Origin: Leptobrachium leishanense
Lineage: Eukaryota; Chordata; Amphibia; Anura; Megophryidae
DNA length: 64,000 bases
Assembly: GCA_009667805.1 (NCBI GenBank)
Contig: CM019065.1
Span: 157,905,322-157,969,321 of the forward strand
Direction of reading: 5' to 3'
Made by a program: the position numbers and the translations under genes. The notes under the pieces are model-generated. The model was not told the DNA's origin and ran no database searches. It worked only from the letters and a program-made list of their open reading frames with translations. Positions 21,736 through 33,454 of this stretch are shown here, in pieces. The first letter of the stretch is position 1. Each line of letters opens with the position of its first letter.

Positions 21736-24700
21736 CTGAAAAAAGAAACAAAATGGCAGCCATTACATCTATGGATCACGAAAGCTTCTTAAAAAGATGT
21801 AATATGGCCTTGCTTAGGGGAAAAGATCATTTTAATTAGCATAGTTGAATTAGCCTTGTGTGGTTATCAAGCCCACTTTAGAGTATTTTTCTATGAGCAT
21901 TGTGTGGGCAACATTTGAAAGAAATGTTTTACAATAAGGGTTATACACTGGCTGAGGCTTGGATCAAGATCGGAAAGCAAGACGGCATGTGACGGCACTC
22001 TTTTTTTGATTTTGGATGTCGAAATATGGTGCGGGCAAAGAGGGAGAGGAGGGGCAAAAAGCAAACAAATTGTTTTATCTTTTGCCTATACCACAGGAGT
22101 AAACCAGTACAATGTAGAGATTAAATTGTTTACATGCCATTTTCAAGGATAGACTACAACCAAACCTTGAATTTAACAGAAGTCGCCATGAAACAAAGAA
22201 GAATCTGGCATGATCTCTGGCTTTATAAAGCACACACAGGCCAATCACTAAACCTAGGTACAAGGACTATTCACTAAAACTTGAATTGTAGCCACATTTG
22301 CCCTCAAAAAGGAGGATACTTTACATTTTTCTATACATTTAAAATTCTATAATGTTCCAGTAAACTTGCTAACAAATGTGAAGCTGAAAAGCTATTTCAA
22401 ATCATTCCTTTTTCCAGGTTAGCATGACAAAAAAGAACCTCTGTTATTCACCAACCTTGATAGATATGGCCATGAAAACATTTTTTAATTTTATCCTATA
22501 GCAGTGGTTCCCAACCGCGATCCTCAAGTACCCCCAACACAGGCCAGATTTTGCAGATCACCTTGGGCAAATGAAGACTGAATCCTGCAATCACTGAGCA
22601 GCAAATCATATCACCTGTGCTTCAGATATCTGGCAAACCTGACGACCGCGGTTGGGAACCACTGTCCTATAGGTTAGATCTATAGGTTAGATATCTTACC
22701 TTGACCCGTCCCTTGCAACATTGGTTTAATAACACCAAGCAATCTGTAGCACGACAAAGCAAAGCTTCCGTTACGGATTCAGGAACTGGGGTTGGCTCGC
22801 AGGTAACCTCGTACATTAGCTTCAAAAGGGCCTTTAGGAGAAGAGACACTCTACAAGGGATTCTGTAAAGAAGAAGAAAATTGAATATTGTACTCATGTT
22901 GTACACTGGTCCTAAAAATGGAGATTTCATGCTTTGAAAAATTTAAGCATAACAAGACATATAATCCCACATTGGCGTGTTCCTTAGATCATGTAGCTAC
23001 TGGTCTTTTTTTCCCACCGAGGTGATGTCACTAGCCACAAGTATAGAATGGCAAGACATTCACACTGACCATTGCATATCGAATTTTCATCAATTGTTTA
23101 GTTTAAATATATACAATAAAATTGTACAAACACACACCCACCTGTTTTAGATTACTAAAGAGACACTAACCTGGGCCATGCATATTTTATAGTCCCTTGT
23201 AAAGTCTCCAGTATGCAGAGCCTTGAGGTTTCTTCCAGTCCATCATAAACCTCTAGGTACCCAACTATAACATTCATTAGTCTTTTCATATGACGTATCA
23301 CCCTGAATTGAAGTCTACATATGGAGGTAAAAAACAGCTGTAAAATAATCGATAAAGAATAATAATAAAAAAAAAGGTATAATTATGAAAAAAAGCTAGA
23401 TTGAAAATAAATATAACCGCAGAGACAAACTGAAAAATAGATTACTACCTGGGTATACCATTGATAAAAGGTCCCCACCAAATGGGTGACCTTAACAACT
23501 TGAAAATGTTGCCGGATTTAACCCCTTCACACCCAAAGTCAAATTATCTCAATTCTGCATAGTAATATGGTGAAAAGCAATCATTTGCATATCAAAACTC
23601 AATTTTTCACACATTTGTAAAGCCAAATTGTGGACAAACAAATTCTATGGTCTTCTGTCTCTCCAGGCACCCTGCACAGAGATCAAACAAGCTGCATATA
23701 GCAGAACAAAACCTCACTGTAACAAATAGTTACAACATATTACTGTTGAATTGCAACAGTCAGGACAGAATTCAGGGAGAGCTCTGGGGTCACTCACTGT
23801 TGCACAGGGATAATATTCGGGGGGGGGGGTTATAATAATGACTGAGAATCCCTGTATAGTACAGATACAAAATTGTTACTGTAATTTCCATATACAGGCA
23901 TTATGCCACCTGCAGATATTACTTTTATATTCTATTGGTATTTTTTTGGAAGCTGTAGTGCTAATAATCTCATTATGATCACTGCAAGTTTGCATAAGCA
24001 GGAGATCATCATTTTTATAACTTTATCTCCGCTACTGCATTTGATACAAATGCCATTTCTGCCTGTATGCCGATAGTGGACACCCAATTTGAAAATGTGC
24101 AAGATAAGAGACACCATCTAGAGCTCAGAATCTTTCATTCCGATAATATTTCTGTAGTGGATAAACGAATACATGAAAAATTTAAAATGAAAAAAATTAA
24201 AATAATGTAAATTTGTTCAACTACCTCAGAACAACAAGCTATGTGCAACATTTCTATGTTACCCTATATAGAATTGTTAACTTAGCATAACATTTATTTG
24301 AAACACAGGATGCAAAGAAAAGTTAGGAAAAATCATTTGGTAGTGGAGAGGTTAAATACAGACTATTTTACGTGGAGGGCTTAAAATAGCTGCAAACTTA
24401 ATTTCAAACAGCAATAGTACCGCTCCCGTATATTGAAGCCAAGGTGAACAACGGCAGCAACGTATTGTAGAAAAAGTGAGATCTACTTACACCTTGTTTG
24501 CATCAATTATTCTGAAGCAATGCAAGGTGCCATCAAATACTCGCTTCCACCACCCCATTGTTCAGCATGGTTTTAACAATGAGACAATGGTGAACCTCTA
24601 CTCAAACAGTGATGGTTTGGTTTGAAGCAGAGTTCACTGCGGTTTATTTAAACAACAGTACTACCATTGTTTCTCAGCTGTTCAATTTTTACTAGATGAA

Positions 24701-27700
24701 ATGAAAAAGTAGGTTATCTTACATTTTTCAAAGTCTGTGTTTAAAAAGGTTGGCCATTAGGAAAACCAGTCACCCGTACAGAAGAGTACACAGAATCAAC
24801 TTAAATTGCAAGAACACATAAAAGGGGTTATTAACTAACCACAGTAGATTACCATTGTTGCAATCAATGGCGAATATCACGATTGTTGCAAAGACAAATG
24901 TCAGGGTTTCCTGTAGGGCAAATTAAACAGTGTCAGGAGAAGCTTCAATCAATGAAGATTCTGATTTTTGGATTTCCTTTTCGGGAAATGTCAACGTTTG
25001 TTGCCGTTGTTTGCAACACTGTAAACTACTGTGGTTAACCCTGATAGCTTACAAAGAGGAGAGAAAGAGATCCCAGACACTGGGGCGGCTGGCATAATGC
25101 TCCAACAGCATTCTGCCAGGCCCCTCCAGCTGGCCACGTTCAAGCAAGCCGCTGCCGGCATGTGAAGGCTGTAACACAGATCCAGCACTCACACGAGATC
25201 TTGCAATATCTTGCAGTTTCCACAAGATCTCGCGAGAGCGCGGCTGGAGGTCAGTGGAGCCGCGTTACAAACTTCACATGGTCAGCATTCGCTCGCTGGA
25301 ATGCGGTCGGCTGAAGCAGCCTGGCAGAATGCAGTTAGTGCATTCTGTCAGCCGCTCCAGCCCTCACTTACCACCCAGCAAGGCAGCCCACTGCTGGCTT
25401 CCGCTAACAGTATCGAAGGCATCTGCACGAGTATAAATACTCGTGCAAATGCCTGCTATCAGCACCGATACTAGTATCGGTACTCAGTGCATCCTTTGTG
25501 AATACCATAGATGGACAGGGTAAACACAATCTGTTAGTGAATTGCTTTTCACACATTTTCCCTGGTAGTGTGTAATTACCTGTCCTGCAAAGTGGGCAGA
25601 AAGCGAGCATACAATCTGCGTAGGTCAATCCTGTGCTCCATCTCCATGTTAGTAAGAACCAGTTGCATAATTTGGTCAGCAGGGTTATCTGCCTCTTTTT
25701 GGTATTCCCCAATGGCTGGAGGAGATTTCTGAACAACAGGAAGAAGATCCAATATGCAGGAGAGAGATGCCTAAATTGGAAGATATAGAACAAACTTCTA
25801 ATTGTTACAAACGTTACAATTGTATAATTTAGACACATTTAAACAAATCCGTGTATGCCATAACTGTATTGCTGAGTGAGCTTAAAAGGGTAAATCTATT
25901 GTTTTTTAGTCCTAAAAATCCCAATCTATTAAAAGCAGCATTTTAGTAACGGAACTTTTTCTGCCTATAATGTGTTCATCCTATTTATTCTGCAGAGTAT
26001 TATTCTCTGCTTCATTTTAAGGCAACAGATTCTGCCCCTTCTTTTGATAGAAGCACAGAAACAGTTTCTCAGTTTTTTTTAAAATGCAGTCTCCCCCCCC
26101 CCCAACAAATTTTAAAGAAGTTATTTGGAACGGGGAAGGGGGCAGATTTCTGTACCTACAGCCTTTTGAGATGTAAATCCAGCCATGCCTGTAGTCCAAT
26201 GAAAAGAGCTTCTTTAGGCCGGGGTCAGGCAAGCACACTACATACATGTGAGCTGACGTGCCACCCATCGTCCGACACAGCGTTGTGACGTTTCGACGAA
26301 GGCGGGCACATGCTGTAGCGCATGCACGTATTGTGAACGCTACAGCGGAAGTGCTGAAAGCCTCCCCGTCGAAATGCTAAGACGCGTGTTCAACGGGGCT
26401 GCAAATGCGATCCTCCATAGGATGATCTAGCTTTGCAGCGCTAGGCGCATTAATTGTGCTCAGCGAGATGGCCAGACGGGTGTCAGAGTGGTTAACTTAC
26501 ACTCTCACGGATGTTCCTTCTGAAAAATGCTCGTCAGACCCGGCCTAAGACCGCATCAGCAAAAATAATACAGTCAACAAGTTACTTTTGTGTTAAATGT
26601 GATAACATTAGAATGAGACAGGTGTGCAATGATTCTTAAATTGCATCTTGAATAGTCTGGATTCAGGAGGACTCTGACCTTCTTACATCTGGCCAATGTG
26701 TGTGTGATGCAGTTCTTTGAATTGCTGTGTTGTGCAAATGGCTTCTGCAATAATAATAATTATATACTTACCTTAAATGGCTACCTTGAGCTAATTGCAC
26801 GAATTATTATTTTTCATTTATTTAGCGCATATTGCTTGGGCAACCAAACTGGTTGCTTTTGTTCGTTAACAATAACGACAACTTATTGTGTATTTAAAAG
26901 TACAATTTTCAGTTTGTGATTCCTGGCATTATAAGGATAATATTGATACGCTTTTACAAGCTATATATTCCCTGACTCCATAGAACCAGATCTCAAAACT
27001 TTGCCATGCTGAACTCACATTACCTCAGTAACAGCTGTATCTGTGGTATATAGGTGATTGCGTAATGCATGGTATACCACCAGCGCCCGGTTGAACTGCC
27101 GTAAGTCTGCTGCAGGCTAAAAAGGAGGAAAAGCAGCATTAGCATTGAAAGAGCATCATACATTAACAAAACTGAGATTTAGGAGACGTATAAACCATGC
27201 ACCCCCTGGGCAGACAAGATGTATTCCATGTCTATTACTATAAACCAAAAATCTCCAATTACTCAACACCACCCACAGTCACGTGATATGCTGCAGCTCA
27301 GAGGAAGCCAGCAGCATGTCATATGAAGATTGGTAAACCAGGACTGTAAATCGATAGTGTTTTAGAAGTATTTAAAGTGTTATAAAACTGGGAAAGAATG
27401 CAGCAGGGCTGTTTAACCAGTTTACCCCATGCCATTTTAACTATATAGTATCCCTTTAATCAGTCTGTAACAGTGTGGATAAAAGCATAGCATCATGATT
27501 ATTGTATGCCAACTACTTTGACCCCGTGTATGACATCTCCAATAACAAACAGTAGAACGAGCATTAGGTATTGAGGAAGCAGACAGGTAGGCCGCATCCT
27601 CTGCACGTAAGACAACATTCGAAAAAATCAATACCTGAAGCAGATTCATTTGTATGGCGAGCTCTGCTTATTACAGATTTGCTTTAAAATGCACAAGATC

Positions 27701-30700
27701 TAAAGATTATGAAGAGCATTGCAGAATGGGAGTAAGTGTCCTTGAGCAAGACACCTAACGGTACATACTCGCCACCCAGGACATACTTGAAAACGAGAGA
27801 AATCTCAATGTATCCTTCCTGGTAAAATCCTTTCTCAAAGAAAATAAAAAAAAAAAAAAAAAAAAAAAAAATTTAGCTACAGTGCGTCTAGTCACAAAAC
27901 GCAACTGGAGTTTCCAGGGCCTTTTATTGCCATTTCCAAATACAATTGGGAATCTTACCACATTCTTAATGATGTGATGCAGGCATGAAATACCGAGCAG
28001 CTTATTCTCTCTGCGATAATCGTCAGACAAGAGAAGGGATGGCGGCATGATCCTGCTGAGGAACTCCGAGAGCCAGGGCCGAGACACCTGGTGCAGCATC
28101 CAGGAAAACACTAACTTTGCATCAGGATTTGACTCCCAAGTCTCTCTAAAAAACATAAAAGCACTGTTAGAGAATGAGGGAGACAAAATGTCCTTAAAGT
28201 GTTGCTGCCATTTGATAGGGTATGGCATAGAATACTTCCAGTGGCAGGTCGAGAGTGACAGCTGTCAGCTAAAGAGTTGCTTCACAGGACAGCTTACCGC
28301 TCTCGAGGCAGGTGACCGGGTGTAATCATCAGAGCTGAGGATCAAACAAGAGGAGCTGTGCAATTTCCTCCACGGTGTGATACCCAAAAAAAGGAGGTCA
28401 ATGGTGGTGCGCAGCACTGGAACCAAGCTAGTAGCAGCGTAAGCTATCTCATCACGGAATGAGATATTGCATTGATTTTGTGATCCATGCAATATCCAGC
28501 TCGAGAGATTTCAGGAGTGACCAAGTTGAGCATTAGTTCACTTTAAATCGTATAAAATACTTAAATGGTTATTCATGGACCTTCGAAATTGGCAGACATT
28601 TCAAGAGAGAACTTAGGCTGCTAAGAAAATCAGGGCATTTTGGTGCATTTCACCGTTCGGTCCAACCACCAGTTCCCCCCCCCACCATAGCAGCTAGGGG
28701 TTAATTCCCCAATCTGATATCATCGCACATGGGTGATGAAGACAGTGGATGGGGGAGGTCCCAGAGGCTTGGCTGACATCCAAGCAATCTACGGGAGATG
28801 TCTGCGATCCGGCGCCGGAAAGTGGACAAGCACCTAAGGGGTTAAAGAGAGGCAAAGTTGCACTCAGCGAGGTGGTCAGACAGGCGTCAGAGTAAAAGGA
28901 ACGTCCACTCTCACAAAAGTTCTTCTGCTCTTAAAAACGCTTGTCTGGCCCCGGCCTAAGGCTAGGGTCAGACGAACGCATTTTTCACGTTGTCCGTGAA
29001 AAAGTGCGTTCGAACGAATGGACGTATTTTTTCACGGAATACGCGATAGCGGTCATACGATGCGCATTTTCATCCGTGATTTTGTACGGATCATCAATAA
29101 AACACTTTTTGCGTCTGGACGTTATGTTGGCCGGACGTGTGCAGCGTCTGACGTCTCCCAATCACGCAAACACGCCGCTATGCGGACGCAGCGCACTCTG
29201 TACGTCAGTAGTAGCGGTTTGACGTTCTCGAAAAAATGCGTTCATTTGCCACTTGCGTTGCGCGGACGAACTTTCGTGCGGCCGTTCGTCGTATGTTCCC
29301 CGGCATTGGACGTCATTAAAACTGCTTTCGTCTGACCTTAGCCTAAAACGTTGAACGCATCCGCAAACCCGCCAAACAAAGGAGAAGAAAAAAAAACAGA
29401 AAAGGGAAGAAACCCTGCAACTTTTAAAAGGCGTTTTAAACAAAAATAATGTTTAAAAGATGCATTGAAATATAAAGTCCTATGAATAACAATAAAAAGG
29501 TCTGTTAAAGAATAATAAATTCAACTATTTTTATAAATCTGAAATAAAAAAATCCCCATTAATGAGTAAGGCCCGTGTCAGATGAGCGCAGTTTTCACAT
29601 CCGTTTTGCCGCACATATGTACGTCCTTGGTAGAAGGGAATCATGACCAATGAAGCCCCACACACGAAGTACGTCTGCACTGAAGTGCGGATGCACAACG
29701 GACGCGGCAAATAGACGCAAGTTAGGCAAGAACGTCAAACCGCTAGAACGGACGCACAGAGTGCGCCACGTCCACATAGCTTTGTGTGTGAGTGATGAAC
29801 GTGGTCAGACGAACTGTATTTTTGACGTCCAAAATGTTTTGCATTTTAAATTTATTTTCCCTCCTACATCAGTCAAAAATAACGTCAGTTAAAAAAAACA
29901 GACTGTGTGGCCACTACCTTGTCGTCAGTCAGAAAGTACATCTGTTGAGCACGGACACACAGTCCGTACAAAATGCGCTCGTCTGACATTAGCCTTAACA
30001 AATTCTAAAAAATAAGAGAATTTTTGCTGCAAATAAAATAAAAAAAAAAAATGTTGAATAAATTTATTTAAAAAAAAGGGGGGAATTATTAAAACACTAC
30101 GCACTTGCAGAGCCGGGGACTTAGCAGTTCCAGGGCCTCATTAAAGATCCTGCAGGCTGGTTGCTGGTCCGGGGCCCCTCGCAATAGATCTGTCACGGTG
30201 TCACATCCCGAAAGTTTCAGTAAAGACCGAAGAAGCAGCTTAGTATGAGTTCTGGAGGCTTCGCTTGTCCATGGCCACTCCTGGGTGTGCGCCCCGCACA
30301 GGAGCAGCAGGGGTGCTGCAGCATAACGCTGGAAACCCTGGAATGGGCACTCCCCCGAGGAGCCTGGATGTGGCTGGGTGTCATCTGTAAAGCCTGTCTG
30401 CACATTTCCATCAGTAGCTTCAGTCACCAGCGTCCTTGACGGAGCATCGCCCTCTACTGACTGATCGGAGGTGCTGCAGGTCGAGCAATATACCTCCTCG
30501 CTGCTCAGCGCTGACTCGTCTTTCGCTTGCCCCGCCTCCGCGGTTGTTGCGCGCTCAGACTCTCCTTTGTCACCAGCCGCCGCCACTGCGGCCTTGAGGA
30601 GCTTCAAGGAAGCCTTGGCCAACACCACTGCTCTCTCCGGCACTTTCTGCTCGATATCTGCCTCGGATCCTGGCGCAGCCCAAGCTACCGCAGCCTGGAG

Positions 30701-30799
30701 CAGCTCCGCACAGCCCTCCTGCGTCTGGGGCGGGACTCGGCACAGGCAACTGGACAGCTCGGCCAGAGCTTGCTGAAAGACAAGGTGCGGAGCCGCCAT
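21655..30799 (-). CDS. TTI2: TELO2-interacting protein 2, seven exons
   Basis: TTI2, with TELO2 and TTI1, forms the TTT complex, which works with HSP90 and R2TP to fold and stabilise PI3K-like kinases (ATM, ATR, DNA-PK, mTOR, SMG1, TRRAP). I assembled seven minus-strand exons by similarity to vertebrate TTI2 and GT-AG sites: 30105-30799, 27959-28145, 27024-27116, 25580-25770, 23171-23314, 22700-22862 and 21655-21735. They sum to 1554 bases (517 codons plus stop), close to the human 508 residues, with phases that match at all six junctions. Signatures include VFSWMLHQVSRPWL, SDDYRRENK, YLEVYDG and LLKALLKL. The protein is all-helical and HEAT-like. The ATG at 30799 has A at -3 and G at +4. Exon 1 is the most diverged part, as usual for this family. 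It appears intact. Confidence 0.95.
22502..22664. mobile_element. hAT MITE in TTI2 intron 6
   Basis: It is 163 bp with ends CAGTGGTTCCCAACC and GGTTGGGAACCACTG and an exact 8-bp TSD TCCTATAG (22494-22501, 22665-22672). A partial inverted copy lies at 37083-37190. Confidence 0.93.
22700..22862 (-). CDS. TTI2: TTI2 exon 6
   Basis: This exon is 163 bases. Acceptor TTTACAG, donor GTAAGA, ends in phase 0. It encodes LLKALLKLMYEV and ATDCLVLLNQC. Confidence 0.95.
23171..23314 (-). CDS. TTI2: TTI2 exon 5
   Basis: This exon is 144 bases. Acceptor ATATGTAG was chosen over a CAG 10 bases downstream because it restores the full length of the RLxxxxVRH segment. Donor GTTAGT. It encodes GYLEVYDG. Confidence 0.92.
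25060..25495. repeat. hAT-like element remnant in intron 4
   Basis: It contains GC-rich inverted segments (AGATCTCGCGAGAGCGCGGC) and ends GATACTAGTATCGGTACTCA-GTGCATCC, like the right end of the 8873 family. The left end is not defined. Confidence 0.5.
25580..25770 (-). CDS. TTI2: TTI2 exon 4
   Basis: This exon is 191 bases. Acceptor CAATTTAG, donor GTAATT, ends in phase 2. It encodes ILDLLPVVQK and MEHRIDLRRLYARFLP, matching the family. Confidence 0.94.
26217..26545. mobile_element. Harbinger-like MITE in intron 3
   Basis: The ends are GGCCGGGGTCAGGCAAGC and CGTCAGACCCGGCC, with TTA on the left and TAA on the right. There is no coding sequence. Confidence 0.8.
27024..27116 (-). CDS. TTI2: TTI2 exon 3
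   Basis: This exon is 93 bases, 31 codons, phase 0 at both ends. Acceptor CTTTTTAG, donor GTAATG. It begins PAADL as in the human protein. Confidence 0.93.
27735..27871 (+). mobile_element. SINE with LINE-derived tail and poly(A)
   Basis: It starts AAGTGTCCTTGAGCAAGACA, contains CCCAGGACATACTTGAAAAC, and ends in a long A run. About 55 bases at 27776-27830 are the reverse complement of the LINE 3' end at 16500-16556, the pattern of a SINE that borrows a LINE's tail. It sits in TTI2 intron 2. Confidence 0.7.
27959..28145 (-). CDS. TTI2: TTI2 exon 2
   Basis: This exon is 187 bases. Acceptor TTTTTTAG, donor GTAAGA. It carries the most conserved block of the family: VFSW, SRPWL, SDDYRREN and CLHHI. 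Confidence 0.95.
28830..28957. repeat. Harbinger-like MITE fragment, right half
   Basis: The interior GCACTCAGCGAGGTGGTCAG and the end GTCTGGCCCCGGCC match the right half of 26217-26545. The left half is missing. Confidence 0.7.
28961..29343. mobile_element. Harbinger-type MITE in TTI2 intron 1
   Basis: The ends are GGCTAGGGTCAGACGAACGC and GTCTGACCTTAGCC, with TAA on both sides (28958-28960, 29344-29346). It directly abuts a fragment of a related family at 28830-28957. Confidence 0.9.
29570..29994. mobile_element. Third Harbinger-like MITE in intron 1
   Basis: It begins GGCCCGTGTCAGATGAGCGC after TAA and ends GTCTGACATTAGCC before TTAA. The interior TTTGTGTGTGAGTGATG block is shared with 44344 and 63570. 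Confidence 0.85.
30105..30799 (-). CDS. TTI2: TTI2 exon 1 (coding part)
   Basis: This is 695 coding bases from ATG to the donor GTGCGT, ending in phase 2. It encodes the weakly conserved N-terminal third with an acidic, Ser/Thr-rich linker and a LLLLCGAHTQEWPW block that aligns to the conserved PWT region. Confidence 0.92.
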
Positions 30800-30859
30800 G
30801 CTGTACCGCGGGAGATTAAAAAAACAAGGAAGATATTCAAATACGCAGTGTGACACACG

Positions 30860-30975
30860 CGCCGCCGGCCATGTTACGTATTGGCAGAAGGCGCGGCAGC
30901 CATATTGAGTGAGGTATAATTTCCAAACACCTTACACGGCACCCATGTCCGCCATCTTTAGTGTGGGCGTCGGGA
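30860..30975 (-). promoter_or_regulatory. Putative TTI2 promoter with YY1-like sites
   Basis: CpG-bearing sequence just upstream of the TTI2 ATG. It contains GGCCATGTT (30867), GCAGCCATATTG (30895) and TCCGCCATCTTT (30947), resembling YY1 sites common in TATA-less housekeeping promoters. No TATA box is obvious. Confidence 0.4.
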
Positions 30976-31089
30976 GGCGAAAACGTCATTTAATGTATCG
31001 CGAAGTGTCAGATAACTCAACCGGGCGTAACTAATATTTATTTTGCATAAATGAGTAGCTGTTTGTTTGAAACTAGTGCGCAGTGTGGT

Positions 31090-31460
31090 TTTATTCTTTG
31101 ATCCTCACAGGGGATTACTACAGGGGCGGCTGGGAATTTTTTTTTTTTTCAAAAAAAATAATGTTGTGATTTTGTTTATTTAGCCCCTTCACTGCTGAGC
31201 CATTTCACCTCTGTGTGCTGAGCTTATTTTGATCGTTTCTCCTCAGACTAAGAAATAATTGTTATAACGTATAATTTAAGTAATCATTATGCTCAAGAGA
31301 AAAATATTGATGTTCACTCACTAATACCTGTACTGTCATACACACTTGATTATATTTTTTTCCCTGTTTGGGAGTTTATATTTCTTCTACTGTTATCTCG
31401 TACTGCAGCTGTAAAGTACCGGCTGGATGGACTAGAGGTAACATCCCGGCTAGAGCACCT
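31090..31460. other. Repeat-like non-coding stretch
   Basis: It contains a CCCCTTCACTGCTGAGCCAT block at about 31183, shared with 34878-34890 plus 35579 onwards and with 63160. It is probably the end of a repeat R-type element. No gene seen. Confidence 0.4.
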
Positions 31461-31469
31461 CTCCAGTAT

Positions 31470-31651
31470 CAGGGGTATTCAGAGAGCGGTGAAAAGCAGG
31501 AGAATGACTGGAGAATGAAAAATTCTAGGTCAAAATAGCCAAACCAGAAAAATTCCCCCTTTCATCTCACTTTCCAAATCAGCTATTTTAACCTAGAATT
31601 TTCCCTTCTCCAGTCATTCTCCTGAGTTTCACCGCTCTCTGAATAACCCTG
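31470..31651. mobile_element. Palindromic MITE (CAGGG family)
   Basis: It is 182 bp with ends CAGGGGTATTCAGAGAGCGG and CCGCTCTCTGAATAACCCTG. The whole element is nearly self-complementary. A second copy is at 62671-62850 and a longer relative at 34893-35575. Confidence 0.85.
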
Positions 31652-32150
31652 TAAGTGTCCTTGTGCAAGACACCTAATGGTACATACTTGCCTACCACAC
31701 AATGGCCCCTATTACATTCTTCACGCAGTGTGTTTTGCGTGCGCAAATGCGCATTTGCACAAGGGGCAACCCTTTGCGTGAACATCGTATTACAACGTTC
31801 GCGCTAATGATGCACGTTAACGTTTAAAGCGATTGACCCTGCGCGAACACAATTTTGTGCGCGCATCCCATACTTTTTTTTTTCTTCTCTTCAAGCCGGC
31901 TGCGTTCAGCGGTGCTGTCCTTGTTGCTGAAAGCTATTTCAGCACCAAGGACAGGTTTTTTTTTTCCTCGCTGAGTTATATATTTTTTTCTCATTTGGCG
32001 GCCTGTCCTTCAGCTGACCTGGGTCGTCCATAGACGCTTCCAGTGGACGACCATGTCCATTAGAATAGTTAATTAAACTCACCTGCTCCACGCCCTTCAA
32101 AAAAAACGCATGCATTGTCTCTGATTGACAGGAAGAGGCCCAGGCATCTC
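31652..32150. other. Non-coding stretch with SINE head
   Basis: 31652-31697 matches the head of the SINE at 27735. The rest (GCGC-rich inverted motifs at 31735-31865, T runs) holds no gene I can support. Confidence 0.4.
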
Positions 32151-32154
32151 CCTC

Positions 32155-32300
32155 TAGTGGCGGATACAGAGTATGACAGGCACAAACTGCTCCCTCTATT
32201 GGCAGATACAGAGTATGACAGGCACAAGCTGCTCCCTCTATTGGCAGATACAGAGTATGACAGGCACAAGCTGCTCCCTCTATTGGCAGATACAGAGTAT
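32155..32300 (+). repeat. 42-bp minisatellite, left block
   Basis: The units start GACAGGCACAAGCTGCTCCC (32175, 32217, 32259), period 42. The array continues at 33455 after the PLE-like insertion. Confidence 0.92.
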
Positions 32301-33454
32301 ATAATGGAGAATTATGTACCTTTGGGCGCCACCTAGTGGTTTATTAAATGAATAACTGAAATGGTTTGTATATAAAAACAATCCTGAAACCAGTGCAAAA
32401 ATAGTATGTATAAATAAACGTATAAAACTTATTAATATGAAACAGCGGTTGTCCTCTTCCACTTTGTTATATATCCCAAATAACTAAGTTGAAGTTTGTA
32501 AGGTAGATGTGGTAGGGTCTGCGCTTCCTTCAATATTTTGACAGGTGTATAAGGAGGTAAAATCCCCTTCTTTCAGTAAAGGTGACCTCAAATGAAATAA
32601 ATTGACATGGTACAGCCTGTAAATGTTTGTTGTAAAATGAAAGTTGGAGTGTTACGTTATGAAGTGCCAACAACTCGGGCACTCGATGTATAAGGCATGG
32701 GTCAGACGAATGCATTTTTCGCATCGTCCGTAAAAAAGAGCGTCCGAACGCATGAACGTACTTTTTCACGGAATGCGCGATAGCGGTCATACGATGCGCA
32801 ATTTCGGCTGTGATTTCATACGGATCCAAACCAGGAAACTTTTGGTGTCTGGACGTTATGTTGGCCGGACATGAGCAGTGTCTGACGTCTCCAAATCACA
32901 CACACACGCCGCTATGCGGACGCAGCACACTCTGTACGTCAGTACTAGCAGTTCGACGTTCTTGCGAAAATGCGTTCGTTTGTCGCTTGCGTTGCGCGGC
33001 CAAACCTTCGTGCGGCCGTATTTCATGTGAGGGCCTGCGTTGAACGTCATTTGCTGCTACCACGGCCGTCATAAAGTGCGGGTAAACGCAAGTTCGCACT
33101 GCGTTCGTCTGTCCCTAGCCTAAGCAGCCAGCAATTTCAAATGGGAGCGCTGGATCACCCCTTCAGGTATTAAATGTCTCCTTGACTCCTCCGTTCTCAG
33201 CGGACAGCAAAAAAAGGCAGGATCAGAAGGGTATAATTTAAAATAAATAATTTATTAAATAAAATTTATAATGAATACAGCCAGAACGCATTTCGTGAAG
33301 GTTCGCGTCATCAGCTGGTACTGTCCACTGAGAACAGACGAGTCAAAGTCGATTTATTTCATTTGAGGTCACCTTTATTGAAAAAGGGATTTTACCTCCT
33401 TATACGCCTGTCAAAATATTGAAGGAAGCGCAGACCCTACCACAGCTACCTTAC
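32301..33454. mobile_element. Non-autonomous PLE-like insertion in minisatellite
   Basis: It is flanked by an exact 13-bp TSD AGATACAGAGTAT (32288-32300, 33455-33467) that belongs to the minisatellite. It has inverted arms (about 32495-32610 against 33345-33454), no protein gene, and a CTGATGA...CGAAA motif on the minus strand near 33287-33324. The 13-bp TSD and inverted arms match the PLE at 11815. A Harbinger MITE sits inside. Confidence 0.65.
32695..33120. mobile_element. Harbinger-type MITE inside PLE-like element
   Basis: The ends are GGCATGGGTCAGACGAATGC and GTCTGTCCCTAGCC, with TAA on both sides (32692-32694, 33121-33123). Length 426 bp. Confidence 0.88.

Noticed and set aside
30800..30856. 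Extended TTI2 start at 30856
   Set aside because: The codon there is GTG, not ATG. The ATG at 30799 has a strong context and begins the family-like MAAP sequence.
30860..32000. MAK16 expected head to head with TTI2
   Set aside because: I found no MAK16 coding text in the plus-strand sequence upstream of TTI2. It may lie outside the window or be elsewhere in this genome.
33287..33324. A confident second hammerhead ribozyme
   Set aside because: CTGATGA and GAAA are present, but stem II is only two or three pairs and the cleavage triplet is off. Kept only as part of the PLE-like finding.
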